Part shown: in pieces, positions 27,932 through 37,328 of the stretch
Layout: each line of letters begins with the position of its first letter
Position numbering within the stretch: the first letter of the stretch is position 1
From: an uncultured Corynebacterium sp.
GTDB lineage: Bacteria > Actinomycetota > Actinomycetes > Mycobacteriales > Mycobacteriaceae
Direction of reading: 5' to 3'
Assembly (NCBI RefSeq): GCF_946222305.1
Contig: NZ_CAMIHZ010000006.1
Coordinates: 52,007-116,006 of the forward strand
DNA length: 64,000 nt
Program-made: the position numbers and the translations under genes
Notes under the pieces: model-generated
What the model was told of the DNA's origin: nothing
Seen by the model: only the letters and a program-made list of their open reading frames with translations
Databases searched by the model: none

Positions 27932-29131
27932 ATGATTACCTATAAGCAGCTCCATGAAGCTTGCACCGCTGGTGGAGCTACGGTTCTGACTTCCATCACC
28001 CACCTTCAGTCAGCAGCAGGCAAGCATGCTTCTGTGGCTCCAGCTAAATTTGTGGACCGCCGTGGCTCGGTGTTTGCATTTGAAACCCGTTACATCGACG
28101 GTCGGCCCCAAACGGTCGTACTCATTGACTCCAAGCAGTCCATGAACAATCGAGGTGAAGTGCACACTATTCGAGATGTGAAGGGTGGGCACACCACCTT
28201 GTCGCAGATGCCTATCATGGAGGTGGAATATCCCAACGGTCAGACTTTCACTGACCTCGAGCTTCCACATCGATTCGCTGATGGTCATTTGAGGGCGGCA
28301 ACGATTGACGGTCAACCAGCCACTCAGCACTCTGATTACAAGGCTGTCCGCAACTCGACCATGGCGAATATTTCCCCGTTGGTAAACGCCTCACCAATTT
28401 CCGCTTTGCTCGGTGTATGGGATTCGACACGGCCGGAGAATCAGCTTCGAATTCCTAGTGCGCTTACGGGTGAGATCATCGGTGTGCTGGCAGATCAAGA
28501 TAAGACAGGGCAGGAACAGCAGTCCAAGCGGGGCGGGGCTCGAGTCGATCCTTTGGCTATGAGCGTGCGACTGGCTGGTGGACAAATGCAGGATCTTCTC
28601 GATGCCCAGCGCGAGGAGCTGAGCCCCAACAATGTTGAATCCATCGAAACTCAGATTAAGAAAGCGAAGAAGGGGGACAAGATCTCCGCAGCTGGCCTGG
28701 GGCTCGGTGGAATTCCCCCTCAGCTGGAAGCCCTTGGTGGTGTGTCGTGCAGCGATATCATTCGTTCGTGGGTACTCAGCTTCGCTAGCCTGCGCCAACT
28801 TCGCTTTGGGGGCAGTGCGCAGCAAGACGCAACGGGCCGTGCGGTATTGGCAGCACTTGGTATCGCCATCATCGCGCGGGCGGAACAAGAACTCTACTTG
28901 CGAGCGAATTGCCACCTAGTCGAGTCCGAAGCTCCCGTAGTCACCTTGGATAAGCGTTTCGGCGAGACTGAAACACTTGACCCAATCACTGTAGAGGCGG
29001 CTGACGCTCTACTGGCAGAGGCACTGGACGCGGCCCACGCTGAGGGGGTTGTCGATTGGCATGGTCAGGTCATGAAATTCGAAGGCAACCCTGCCATTCT
29101 TGGTGGTGCCGTGGAAGAAGCTGAGGACTAA
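27932..29131 (+). CDS. csb1: Type I-G Cas7 protein Csb1 (GSU0053 family)
   Basis: Csb1 is the Cas7-group backbone subunit that coats the crRNA spacer in type I-G (formerly I-U) Cascade. The 399-aa protein matches the family in length and gene position, and in motifs such as SITHLQSAAGKHASVAPAKF and YKAVRNSTMANISPLVNASP near the N-terminal third and FGSA-type residues (LRQLRFGGSAQQDATGRAVL) near the end. AGGAG sits 6 nt before ATG 27932; the frame is open 18 codons further but without a binding site. It heads the cas operon: csb2 begins 2 nt after its stop. Family call rests on recalled Csb1 features plus the unambiguous neighbours. Confidence 0.9.
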   Translation: MITYKQLHEACTAGGATVLTSITHLQSAAGKHASVAPAKFVDRRGSVFAFETRYIDGRPQTVVLIDSKQSMNNRGEVHTIRDVKGGHTTLSQMPIMEVEYPNGQTFTDLELPHRFADGHLRAATIDGQPATQHSDYKAVRNSTMANISPLVNASPISALLGVWDSTRPENQLRIPSALTGEIIGVLADQDKTGQEQQSKRGGARVDPLAMSVRLAGGQMQDLLDAQREELSPNNVESIETQIKKAKKGDKISAAGLGLGGIPPQLEALGGVSCSDIIRSWVLSFASLRQLRFGGSAQQDATGRAVLAALGIAIIARAEQELYLRANCHLVESEAPVVTLDKRFGETETLDPITVEAADALLAEALDAAHAEGVVDWHGQVMKFEGNPAILGGAVEEAED

Positions 29132-29133
29132 GA

Positions 29134-30699
29134 ATGGAAACCACCACGCTTGCTCTTCGCGTGCGGTTCCCCAATGGTGTCTATCGAGGGCACCAGCCTG
29201 ACAAGAGTCCAGAAATGATGCCGCAGCCGGTACGATTGCATGCGGCACTGCTCAACTCTGCTGGCAGGGGAACACTCGCAGAGCGTTCCGATGGTGGCGC
29301 GTTGCGCCCATCCGAGGAATCACTAAAGGCTCTGCAATGGTTGGAGCAAAACCCTCCGGTAGGAATCGAAGTGCCCCCGCACCAGTGGCTAAACCCTCAG
29401 CATGAACGGTTTATCTACCGCGAAGTAAGTTCGATCAACGATAAGCGGCGAACCGAAGAACGCGTTGTTTCTGATGGGGTCGCAGTTGGCTCTCACTTTG
29501 GATACCTGTGGGAAGAAGTACCCGTAAATGTCGCGCGAATTATAGAGAATCTTTGCTCAGACATCGCTTATATCGGTGAAGCGGAAAGCATCGCAATTGT
29601 GGAGCAAGGCGAAGTTTGCCCGACCTTGAAGCTTGACAACGTTTCCTCACCTTTTACTGGTGGTGGTGTTGGTCTCGCCTGTGCAAATCCAGGACGAACA
29701 AAGTTCCTGGTAGAGCAGTTCGAGAGGCGGGCCCGTGCCAAGGTTCCCAAGAACGAAAAAATCAAATGGTCGGAACAACCGATTTCTGTACCCACGCCAT
29801 CATCTTTTGTTTCTCCCCGCCGTTACACCCGCATTGCGCCTCGTCGTGTAAGCGGACCATGGACTGATGTGTGTTTCCTGGGGCTACCGGGAGACGATGT
29901 TCCAGTAGAGAAACGAGTGGAACTCGCTAAGACTGCTCACCGGGCAATCGTCGCTGCGATTGGTTTCGGTGCTTCTCCGATGATTACCGGAAAGTATCCA
30001 AAATCGGTGGGGCAGCGCCCTGCAAATCACCTCGCTATCCACTACTTGCCCAAAAATGAGGCACATCGTTTTGGTTATTCGCATGGGGCTATTGCGTTGC
30101 TCATCCCACGTGGTGCCGAGGAGACTGATCTCAGTCAGTTGGCGTTGGCACTGAAGCGTCTCGCCTCGAATGGGTTGTGGTCGGCAGAGATTGGGCGTCG
30201 AAAAGTAACCTTCCGCGGTGACTCATGCGCGGCCGAAAACTTTTGGCCAGAGGTGGAATCAGGAAAGAAACGGCTGTGGCGAACTGCCACTCCTGCCGTC
30301 CCTGACACTCGCCCTGTAAGTCGTCGCCGGTTTGGCTCAGCGTGGACGCTGGGTGATGCAGGCCTACTTTCAATGTCTTTTACTTGGAAAGACGATCTCG
30401 AGTTTTCAGGAAAACACGATCAGCTCTATATCAACGGGCGGAATGCTGCTTACGCCCTTGGCGCCCGGGTACTTCGCGCGAAAACCGTCTCTTCTCGTCC
30501 TCGACAGTTCGCGCATACGATGCCCGCAAATATTCCAGTCCACGCATGGGAAGGAATTATCGATCTAGGCGAACTTAGCGATGATCACACGATATCCGCG
30601 ATCGGCCAATCCAGACACATGGGAGGTGGACTTTTAGTCCCCCATGACGTTTCCCTGGAGCAGTATCAGGCACTGAGTAAGGAATATAAGGATGAATGA
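29134..30699 (+). CDS. csb2: Type I-G Cas5-Cas6 fusion protein Csb2 (GSU0054 family)
   Basis: Csb2 proteins join a Cas5-like N-terminal half, which caps the crRNA 5' handle, to a Cas6-like C-terminal half, which cuts the pre-crRNA in the repeat. The 521-aa length is right for the fusion. The N-terminus TTLALRVRFPNGVYRGHQPD looks like a Cas5/RAMP strand; a Pro/Arg-rich middle (near residue 230, FVSPRRYTRIAPRRVSG) separates the halves; glycine-rich QSRHMGGGLLVP near the C-terminus fits the G-rich RAMP loop of Cas6. No separate cas6 gene is in the locus. It ends overlapping cas3 by 8 nt (ATGAATGA). Confidence 0.88.
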   Translation: METTTLALRVRFPNGVYRGHQPDKSPEMMPQPVRLHAALLNSAGRGTLAERSDGGALRPSEESLKALQWLEQNPPVGIEVPPHQWLNPQHERFIYREVSSINDKRRTEERVVSDGVAVGSHFGYLWEEVPVNVARIIENLCSDIAYIGEAESIAIVEQGEVCPTLKLDNVSSPFTGGGVGLACANPGRTKFLVEQFERRARAKVPKNEKIKWSEQPISVPTPSSFVSPRRYTRIAPRRVSGPWTDVCFLGLPGDDVPVEKRVELAKTAHRAIVAAIGFGASPMITGKYPKSVGQRPANHLAIHYLPKNEAHRFGYSHGAIALLIPRGAEETDLSQLALALKRLASNGLWSAEIGRRKVTFRGDSCAAENFWPEVESGKKRLWRTATPAVPDTRPVSRRRFGSAWTLGDAGLLSMSFTWKDDLEFSGKHDQLYINGRNAAYALGARVLRAKTVSSRPRQFAHTMPANIPVHAWEGIIDLGELSDDHTISAIGQSRHMGGGLLVPHDVSLEQYQALSKEYKDE

Positions 30700-33364
30700 C
30701 CAGAGAATAGTGCCAGAGATTCGGTCTGAACACTTCGCGAAATTCTTTGCAGCGGTCAACGGAGGCAAACAGCCTTTTTCGTGGCAGTGCGAGCTTTTGG
30801 ATTACATTCTGGAAAGAGGTGAATGGCCACGGCAGATCGGAGCCCCTACCGGTGCCGGTAAATCATCGGTCGTTGATATTCATGTCTTCGCCAATGCGGT
30901 AACTGCAGCAGGAGGGCCGCGAATTCCGCGCCGATTGCACACTGTTGTAAACCGGCGCGCACTTGTTGATAATCAAGCTGACCGTGCTAACTATCTCGCC
31001 TTGTTGATGTCCGATGCGGTAGCCGAGGACACCGGCGGAATTGTGAGAGACGTTGCCCACGCGCTCATCAGCTTGCGTGGCGATGATAAACGGGTTCCGC
31101 TTGAAGTGGGGCACCTGCGAGGGGATTTGCCATCGCAGAAACTACCTTTGAGCGAGCTGTCTGCCTGCGCTGTTGTTGCCGCAACTCCGGATATGTGGGG
31201 TTCGCGTCTGCTTTTTCGCGGATATGGCTCGAGCCGAAACTCCCGCCCACGAGAAGCCACTTTCGTTGGTATGGATTCCGTTATAGTCATTGACGAATCT
31301 CATCTCAGCCGACAGCTGGTGGTCACTGCTCGGCGAATTGCTGAACTGCAGCGAGGGGAGATGAGTCTTGGTGTACCTACCTTGCAAGTGACCGAAACAA
31401 CGGCGACAGTTGCCTCGGTTGAAGAAGAATCGTCCACGATTCAAGTGAAGTCTGCGGAGCTTTCAGAAAATGTGGACGGTCCGCTGCGCAAGCGATTAAA
31501 TGCAACCAAAGATCTCACCTACATCGGTGTAAAGGAATGGAACGGTCGTCCAAAGAACACGCATGTGCTACGAAATACGATCGCAGATGCAATTCGGCTG
31601 CATGAGAAATTCGGTGCAACTATTGGCGTCATCGTTAACCATGTGGACACCGCAATTGCCACAGCTGCAGCACTGCGCAAGGCTGGAATGACAACACTCA
31701 CTTTGGTTGGTCGGATGCGCCCGTGGGATTTACATCAAATGCGCAGTGCGCACCCAGCCGCGTTCACAATCGAAGGGGACCCCACAATCGACGTAGTGGT
31801 GGCTACGCAAACCCTTGAAGTTGGGGTTGATGTGAGCTTTAAAGCTCTTGTCACAGAACTTGCTCCGGGGTCTGCTCTAGCACAGCGTTGGGGTCGAGTA
31901 AATCGACTTGGCGAGTTTGCAGAATCCGAGGTGGTAGTGGCTGGGCCCAGTGCAGTACAAACGATCGTTAAGGATGCGCCGCCTTATACTGCCGAAGATT
32001 TGGTGGCCGGATTTGAGTGGGTAGAACGGCTCTGCCGCGAAGGATCTGCGGCTCCTTCTGTCCTCGAAAGATTCCCTGCGCCAGTGGCACGCCTGCCACG
32101 CAGAGTATTGCAGCGCGTTGAACGATCTGACCTTGACTTCTTCGCACGCACTTCTGACTTAATAGTTGGTGAACCCAGCTTGGAACTGTGGTTGCGGGAT
32201 GATCTTGATGAGAATCAGTCAATGCTGGGGCTAGTTGTTCGAGGCAACATACCACCGGAGCAAATTCCTGCGGTGGAATTGCTCAGGGCCTTCCCCCCTC
32301 GCGCTGAGGAGGTTTTTCCCGGGAAGATTGCCGACATCAGGACCTTGTTGCAGAGTCAGGAAGTACAGCGGGCCTTCATCTATCGGAACGAGGAGATTTT
32401 GCTTTGGGATCGAGATGAGCTAGCACTTTCGCCCTCACTAGTGCCCGGCGACGTAGTCATTGTGGAGGAGGGGCCGAAACTAACCACGCAGAACGTGATC
32501 GATGTTTCTCCGAAGGATCCGCCGGCCAAACCAGTGTCCCTAGGGGAAGGGAAGGATGTTCAAATCTTCCTGCCTCCGCAGAAGGATGCGTCAGGGCATG
32601 CGAGAGTGTTCGCGGAGTTGGTGGACGCTACTCCAGGTCAAGCAGCAGAGCTCTTAGGGGTACCAGCCACTCAGGGTGAAGTTATTGTTTCCCGAAGTAC
32701 GGTTCCATTAAGCGGTCGTGATGTAGTGGCATGGTATGCGATTAAACCCCTGCACCCCGATGAAACGGAAGTAATGCAGGAATGGACACCTTCTCAGGGC
32801 AAAGTGTATCTAGAAGATCATCAGAAAGACGTTGCTAGCAGGGCACTTAAGGTCTGCCAGGCGTTAGGGATAAATCCCGATATCGCGACTCAAATTGAGC
32901 AGGCCGCATTGCATCATGATGATGGAAAATCCGATAGCCGTTTTCAAAGCATGCTCGGCAGAGATACCTCAGAATCGATTTTGGGAAAGAGCGAACTCAG
33001 GACGAAGCAAGAGGTAAAACGTGCGCGCATGATAAGTGGCTTGCCTGCAGGGTGGAGACACGAACAGCTTTCGGCCCTACTTTACGCATTTGAGCATGGT
33101 GTTAATGAGAGTAATGAGTTAGCGCTCCGCATTATCGGTACCAGTCATGGGCGGGGCCGTTGTGGATTCCCTCATGTAGGTAGTGAATTGCTTGGTCCAG
33201 AATACGGCGAAGACTTAGCTGTCCTCGCGGAACAAATGTTTACAGACGGCGAATGGGACGAACTCTTTGCTAGCGGGCATAAGAAATATGGTCACTTTGC
33301 CACGGCCTTTGCAGAGGCGATTGAGCGTGCTGCAGATGCGCAAGTTTCGAAGGAGCAAAAATGA
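30692..33364 (+). CDS. cas3: Cas3 helicase-nuclease with C-terminal HD domain
   Basis: Cas3 unwinds and degrades target DNA once Cascade has formed the R-loop. The 890-aa protein has a superfamily 2 helicase in the first two thirds: Walker A GAPTGAGKSS (residues 50-59), DESH box in VIDESHLSRQ (about 199), and motif VI QRWGRVNRLGE (about 398). The HD nuclease is at the C-terminus (HHDDGKSDSRFQ, about 743), the reverse of the usual HD-helicase order; this layout is known for type I-G/GSU0051 Cas3. Further metal-site histidines may lie in RHEQLSALLYAFEHG and GTSHGRGR. The gene overlaps both neighbours (8 and 4 nt), so the operon is translationally coupled. All core motifs are intact. Confidence 0.95.
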   Translation: MNDQRIVPEIRSEHFAKFFAAVNGGKQPFSWQCELLDYILERGEWPRQIGAPTGAGKSSVVDIHVFANAVTAAGGPRIPRRLHTVVNRRALVDNQADRANYLALLMSDAVAEDTGGIVRDVAHALISLRGDDKRVPLEVGHLRGDLPSQKLPLSELSACAVVAATPDMWGSRLLFRGYGSSRNSRPREATFVGMDSVIVIDESHLSRQLVVTARRIAELQRGEMSLGVPTLQVTETTATVASVEEESSTIQVKSAELSENVDGPLRKRLNATKDLTYIGVKEWNGRPKNTHVLRNTIADAIRLHEKFGATIGVIVNHVDTAIATAAALRKAGMTTLTLVGRMRPWDLHQMRSAHPAAFTIEGDPTIDVVVATQTLEVGVDVSFKALVTELAPGSALAQRWGRVNRLGEFAESEVVVAGPSAVQTIVKDAPPYTAEDLVAGFEWVERLCREGSAAPSVLERFPAPVARLPRRVLQRVERSDLDFFARTSDLIVGEPSLELWLRDDLDENQSMLGLVVRGNIPPEQIPAVELLRAFPPRAEEVFPGKIADIRTLLQSQEVQRAFIYRNEEILLWDRDELALSPSLVPGDVVIVEEGPKLTTQNVIDVSPKDPPAKPVSLGEGKDVQIFLPPQKDASGHARVFAELVDATPGQAAELLGVPATQGEVIVSRSTVPLSGRDVVAWYAIKPLHPDETEVMQEWTPSQGKVYLEDHQKDVASRALKVCQALGINPDIATQIEQAALHHDDGKSDSRFQSMLGRDTSESILGKSELRTKQEVKRARMISGLPAGWRHEQLSALLYAFEHGVNESNELALRIIGTSHGRGRCGFPHVGSELLGPEYGEDLAVLAEQMFTDGEWDELFASGHKKYGHFATAFAEAIERAADAQVSKEQK

Positions 33365-34395
33365 CCGAGAGGTTGTATATCGCCGGTGATGTTTCATCTG
33401 CATTGACTCATTTCGCCTCGTATGGTTTGGCGCTGCTTATCGAGGAAGAACATCCGGGTGCTCAGGTGTTGCTCACTTACACTGAGGATTCACCACCGCG
33501 CGCCGTTTTAGTTCTACGAGGTGTGAGCTCGGCTGACGTGGGCATCGCAGTCCAAAAGGTTTCGCAGAGGTGGTCCTGTCCAGAGTCTTGGGCTCAGAAA
33601 TTGCTGCTTTATCCGGATGGTAAGAAACATGCTTTCCGATCTCCGTTTTCTCCCCGCATTAAGGGATTTGAGGATGAAAAGACTTGGACTGAACATGTTT
33701 CGTTTCGGGCGGCTGAGTTAGATCGGCTTTCCGAAGATGGGCTCGCTTTGCAATTCATTCATGGATTGGGGGAGGCCGCCTATTGGCGCAAAGAGTCTAA
33801 TTCCCCACGACCGGATGACGGCGCGTCGCGTTGGGAAATGAAGACCAGAAATAGGGGAGAGGAGTTCATAGCTAACCGGTTTGCGGGACTTGTTAGAGAA
33901 GTCGCTACCTGGGATTCCCAACAGATCCTCACGGGTATAAAAGGCGTTTCTTTGACCGATGCCATTGGCAACCAGAAATCAGATTCCCGCACATCTACGG
34001 GGCTGACACGGCCTCAACCGGTCGACAATGCCTTGGCTTTTGTCGCCTTATTGGGGATGGGGATAATGGCGCCCATTCGTGACCTACACGGAATAAGCAT
34101 CACCCCTGGGGCCTACCCACAAAGGGTCACGCATCCCAAGTGGATGGTTTTACCTGTGCCGATTAACCCCACTACCATGGAACGAATGCGGAGCATTTTG
34201 CTCTCCGCGCAATTTGACTTTGTTGCGCGGGCAAGGGTAGGGCAGGCAGGGGGAGATAACGATTTGGAAACCACAGGTCGAGCGTGGCTACGCAGTAGAA
34301 ATATCGCAGCCGTTTCGGTCTTTCCCATTTTCAAGGGTGGAAGTTCTTCAGCTCCCGAGCGTCAAGTCTTAGACGGAACTCTGGTGGTGTTATGA
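33361..34395 (+). CDS. csb3: Type I-G effector subunit Csb3 (Cas8u2-like, GSU0052 family)
   Basis: By position (between cas3 and cas4-cas1) and size (344 aa) this is Csb3, the small large-subunit-like protein found in one branch of type I-G in place of Csx17. In Cascade the large subunit reads the PAM and contacts Cas3. The sequence begins LYIAGDVSSALTHFASYGLALL, a pattern seen in the family, and has GMGIMAPIRDLHGISITPGAY near residue 235. There are no catalytic motifs. It overlaps cas3 and cas4-cas1 by 4 nt each (ATGA). The family label rests mainly on synteny. Confidence 0.8.
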   Translation: MTERLYIAGDVSSALTHFASYGLALLIEEEHPGAQVLLTYTEDSPPRAVLVLRGVSSADVGIAVQKVSQRWSCPESWAQKLLLYPDGKKHAFRSPFSPRIKGFEDEKTWTEHVSFRAAELDRLSEDGLALQFIHGLGEAAYWRKESNSPRPDDGASRWEMKTRNRGEEFIANRFAGLVREVATWDSQQILTGIKGVSLTDAIGNQKSDSRTSTGLTRPQPVDNALAFVALLGMGIMAPIRDLHGISITPGAYPQRVTHPKWMVLPVPINPTTMERMRSILLSAQFDFVARARVGQAGGDNDLETTGRAWLRSRNIAAVSVFPIFKGGSSSAPERQVLDGTLVVL

Positions 34396-35993
34396 CATCA
34401 ACCAATGAGCAATCACTGCCGATTAGTCTGGTATGCCATACAGTCTTCTGTCCGCGTAGAACTTGGTTGGAGGCTAACGGGGAAAAGACCGACACCTACC
34501 AGATGCAGGCAGGGTACACCGCCCACAAGAGAGTCGATCGGCCCAGTGAATCGCGTCCGAAGGAACTGCGAAGTCTGACTATCAACTCGCAAAAGTTGGG
34601 AGTAAACGGTAAAGCAGATCTCATCCGAACAGAGGGCGAGAAGGTGCGGCTTGTTGAGTACAAGGCAACACCTCTCCGGCAGACCGCCGTCGTGACACGC
34701 GCGCAAGAGGTACAACTTGCGCTTCAGGCGTTGTGCCTAAGAGAAGAGGGCTTCGACGTACAAGGCGCGGCCGTTAGATTTGTCGACCATAACCAGACCG
34801 TTGATGTGGAGCTAAGCGAAGAACTATTTCAGATTGCCGCAGATTACATCGAAGAAACGAAAGCGATAATCGAGGGCAATCAAGCTCCTGCGCCGCTCAT
34901 AGACGACTCTCGTTGCAATTCCTGCTCTCACATGTCAGTTTGCCTCCCAGATGAGAGGACGGTTGAAAGGAATCGTAGAAGAATCCGTCCACCGGAACCA
35001 GCTGGCCAGTTGCTTCACGTTACGGTTCCTGGAAGTCGCGTGTCGCTTTCCCGAGGTCGTGTAAGAGTAAGCAAAAAGGGAGAGGAACTCGCGAATGTCG
35101 CGTTAGAGCTCGTCCGCGGAGTCGTAGTGCACGGCAACATAGACCTTTCTGCAGCGCTCATAAGAGAGCTGCTGTGGCGGGACCATAGCGTTGTATGGTG
35201 TTCTTCGACTGGGAGAGTGTATGGGTGGACGCAGCCTTCTGATGGGCCAAACGGGCTATCCCGAGCACGTCAGCACGTGGAGTTTCACGAAGGGCATTTG
35301 GCGATCGCGAGGGAAATGATTTACGCGAAACTTTGCAATCAAGCCACTTTCTTGCGCCGCAACTCGAAGCATGCCAAGCTAGCACAAAAGCTTAGAGAAC
35401 TAGCCCGGCAGGCAGCTTTGTCAGCGAATCTGTACCAACTATTTGGTGCTGAAGGTGAAGGCGCGAGCGTCTATTTCTCGGTATTCGGGTCTCTCATCAA
35501 GGATCGGGCGGCGGAAAAATATGGTTTCGATTGGAGGGGCAGGATCGGAAGAGGCGCCAATGACGCCATCAACATCCTGCTCAACTATGCCTACGGCATG
35601 CTGACTGCTGAGTGTATCCGAGCCATTGTCGCATGTGGTTTGGATCCCCACGCCGGCGTATTACACAGCAGCACGCGGAATAAACCGGCTCTTGCGCTTG
35701 ATCTAATGGAGGAATTCCGGCCACTTGTTGCGGACTCAGCAGTTATCGGGATGCTGAATAAACTGGCGTTCCCCGTTAAGGGGTTCAACAGAAGCGGGTC
35801 AGCGATTCGTTTGTCAGATGAAGGGCGTAAAGCTGTCATTCGCGCAGTTGAGTCCCGCCTTGAGGAAGAATTCACTCATCCGATACTCGGATACAAAATA
35901 TCTTGGCGCAGAGCAATTGAGGTTCAGGCCCGGATGATTCTTGGCGTAATCGATGGTAGCCAACCTAGTTACAAAGGAGTGGTGACGCGCTGA
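34392..35993 (+). CDS. cas4-cas1: Cas4-Cas1 fusion, spacer integration protein
   Basis: Cas4 trims prespacers and selects the PAM; Cas1 is the integrase. Residues 1-195 are Cas4: cysteines in VCHTVFCPRRTW (C15, C20) and RCNSCSHMSVCLP (about C175, C178, C184) for the Fe-S cluster, and a RecB-type nuclease core with D in GKADLIR and E-x-K in LVEYKAT. From about residue 205 Cas1 follows, with the metal-site Glu in GAEGEGASVYF (about 353), His in GVLHSSTRNKPAL (about 424) and the acidic residue in ALDLMEEFRP. This fused form is usual in type I-G. The gene overlaps csb3 by 4 nt and cas2 by 1 nt. All expected catalytic residues appear intact. Confidence 0.94.
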   Translation: MTSTNEQSLPISLVCHTVFCPRRTWLEANGEKTDTYQMQAGYTAHKRVDRPSESRPKELRSLTINSQKLGVNGKADLIRTEGEKVRLVEYKATPLRQTAVVTRAQEVQLALQALCLREEGFDVQGAAVRFVDHNQTVDVELSEELFQIAADYIEETKAIIEGNQAPAPLIDDSRCNSCSHMSVCLPDERTVERNRRRIRPPEPAGQLLHVTVPGSRVSLSRGRVRVSKKGEELANVALELVRGVVVHGNIDLSAALIRELLWRDHSVVWCSSTGRVYGWTQPSDGPNGLSRARQHVEFHEGHLAIAREMIYAKLCNQATFLRRNSKHAKLAQKLRELARQAALSANLYQLFGAEGEGASVYFSVFGSLIKDRAAEKYGFDWRGRIGRGANDAINILLNYAYGMLTAECIRAIVACGLDPHAGVLHSSTRNKPALALDLMEEFRPLVADSAVIGMLNKLAFPVKGFNRSGSAIRLSDEGRKAVIRAVESRLEEEFTHPILGYKISWRRAIEVQARMILGVIDGSQPSYKGVVTR

Positions 35994-36292
35994 TGCGTAA
36001 GGACACACGTCGAAACATTATTGCTTACGATATTCCGAATGATCGGCGGAGAAATAGAGTCGCGAAAGCACTCAAAACATATGGAGACCGAGTCCAATAT
36101 AGTGTCTTCGTGGTCGATTGTTCGCCTGCGGCTCTCTTACGGCTCAAAGATGAACTTGGAGAGATCATCAACAACGATTCGGATTCGATTCTCTTTTGCG
36201 ATCTTGGTCTCGTGGCCAGGTTGGCTGAAACTGAATACTCATACTTGGGTTGTGAGCGAGAGATTACGGGGCAAGGGCCGCTAATAATGTAG
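35993..36292 (+). CDS. cas2: Cas2 adaptation protein
   Basis: Cas2 is the central dimer of the Cas1-Cas2 integrase. The 99-aa protein has the ferredoxin-like start IIAYDIPNDRRRNRVAKAL, with the conserved Asp after the first strand, and QYSVFVVDCSPAALLRLK for the second strand and helix. Its ATG overlaps the cas4-cas1 stop (TGATG). It is the last gene of the operon; the CRISPR leader starts right after it. Confidence 0.95.
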   Translation: MRKDTRRNIIAYDIPNDRRRNRVAKALKTYGDRVQYSVFVVDCSPAALLRLKDELGEIINNDSDSILFCDLGLVARLAETEYSYLGCEREITGQGPLIM

Positions 36293-36469
36293 CGCGAGGA
36301 TGTGTCACTCTCCGAAAAACGCGGGGTATGCTCGCCGGTTGTTTTGGCTGGTAGGACCGTATTCTTTGTCAAATCTGTTAGAATGCTGCGGTTCTAGAAC
36401 CCTAATTTGGTAGGATGCTCGCGTAGCCCCTTTAAAAGACCTGTTCGTAGGGCATGTTTTTGAAGGGCA
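36293..36469 (+). promoter_or_regulatory. CRISPR leader
   Basis: The 177 nt between cas2 and the first repeat are AT-richer than the flanks. An extended -10 element TGTTAGAAT (36376-36384) may start pre-crRNA transcription; a matching -35 is not clear. GGTATGCTCGC (about 36325) and GGATGCTCGCG (about 36413) are imperfect direct repeats that could bind IHF-like or Cas1-Cas2 factors. Orientation is supported by the decayed repeat at the far end of the array. Confidence 0.7.
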
Positions 36470-36860
36470 GTCGCTGTCACTACGGTGGCAGCCTTTCATT
36501 GAGGCGCACGGTACACGGGGTGGGCGATTCCCGTTAGGCCTGTCGCTGTCACTACGGTGGCAGCCTTTCATTGAGGCTCTAAACCGGGACGCGGGCATTC
36601 GGGGGAATTGGCGTCGCTGTCACTACGGTGGCAGCCTTTCATTGAGGCTTCCAAGACGGGAGGAACTGGGGCGACACCGGAAGTCGCTGTCACTACGGTG
36701 GCAGCCTTTCATTGAGGCGTGAAACTTAACCCCGAGGTGTCGCGTATGGGCGGTCGCTGTCACTACGGTGGCAGCCTTTCATTGAGGCCCGACAATATCC
36801 GACTAGTGGAGAACAAAACCCCAGGTCGCTGTCACTACGGTGGCAGCCTTTCATTGAGGC

Positions 36861-36895
36861 GTACAAGACCCCACGGGACGAACACCGTTTTCGAT
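36861..36895 (+). repeat. Duplicated spacer, leader-proximal copy (spacer 6)
   Basis: This 35-nt spacer (GTACAAGACCC...TTTTCGAT) is identical to spacer 12 at 37294-37328. Flanking spacers are different. Confidence 0.97.
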
Positions 36896-37293
36896 GTCGC
36901 TGTCACTACGGTGGCAGCCTTTCATTGAGGCTTTCGACGAAAGCGAAAAGCACATCACACTCACCGCGGTCGCTGTCACTACGGTGGCAGCCTTTCATTG
37001 AGGCAGCGGAATATGTCTCGATTGTGCAGCGTCTCGGCGGTCGCTGTCACTACGGTGGCAGCCTTTCATTGAGGCACGACACGGGCAGGCAGGACAATAG
37101 ATGGAGCCGTGTCGCTGTCACTACGGTGGCAGCCTTTCATTGAGGCAAACTAGGCCGCCCCACATTCGGTGGGAATATCCGCGAGTCGCTGTCACTACGG
37201 TGGCAGCCTTTCATTGAGGCATTAGCGCCCCCGGCGTGGCACGTGACGCGTGGGTGAGTCGCTGTCACTACGGTGGCAGCCTTTCATTGAGGC

Positions 37294-37328
37294 GTACAAG
37301 ACCCCACGGGACGAACACCGTTTTCGAT
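37294..37328 (+). repeat. Duplicated spacer, leader-distal copy (spacer 12)
   Basis: Identical over all 35 nt to spacer 6 at 36861-36895, six units away. Confidence 0.97.
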
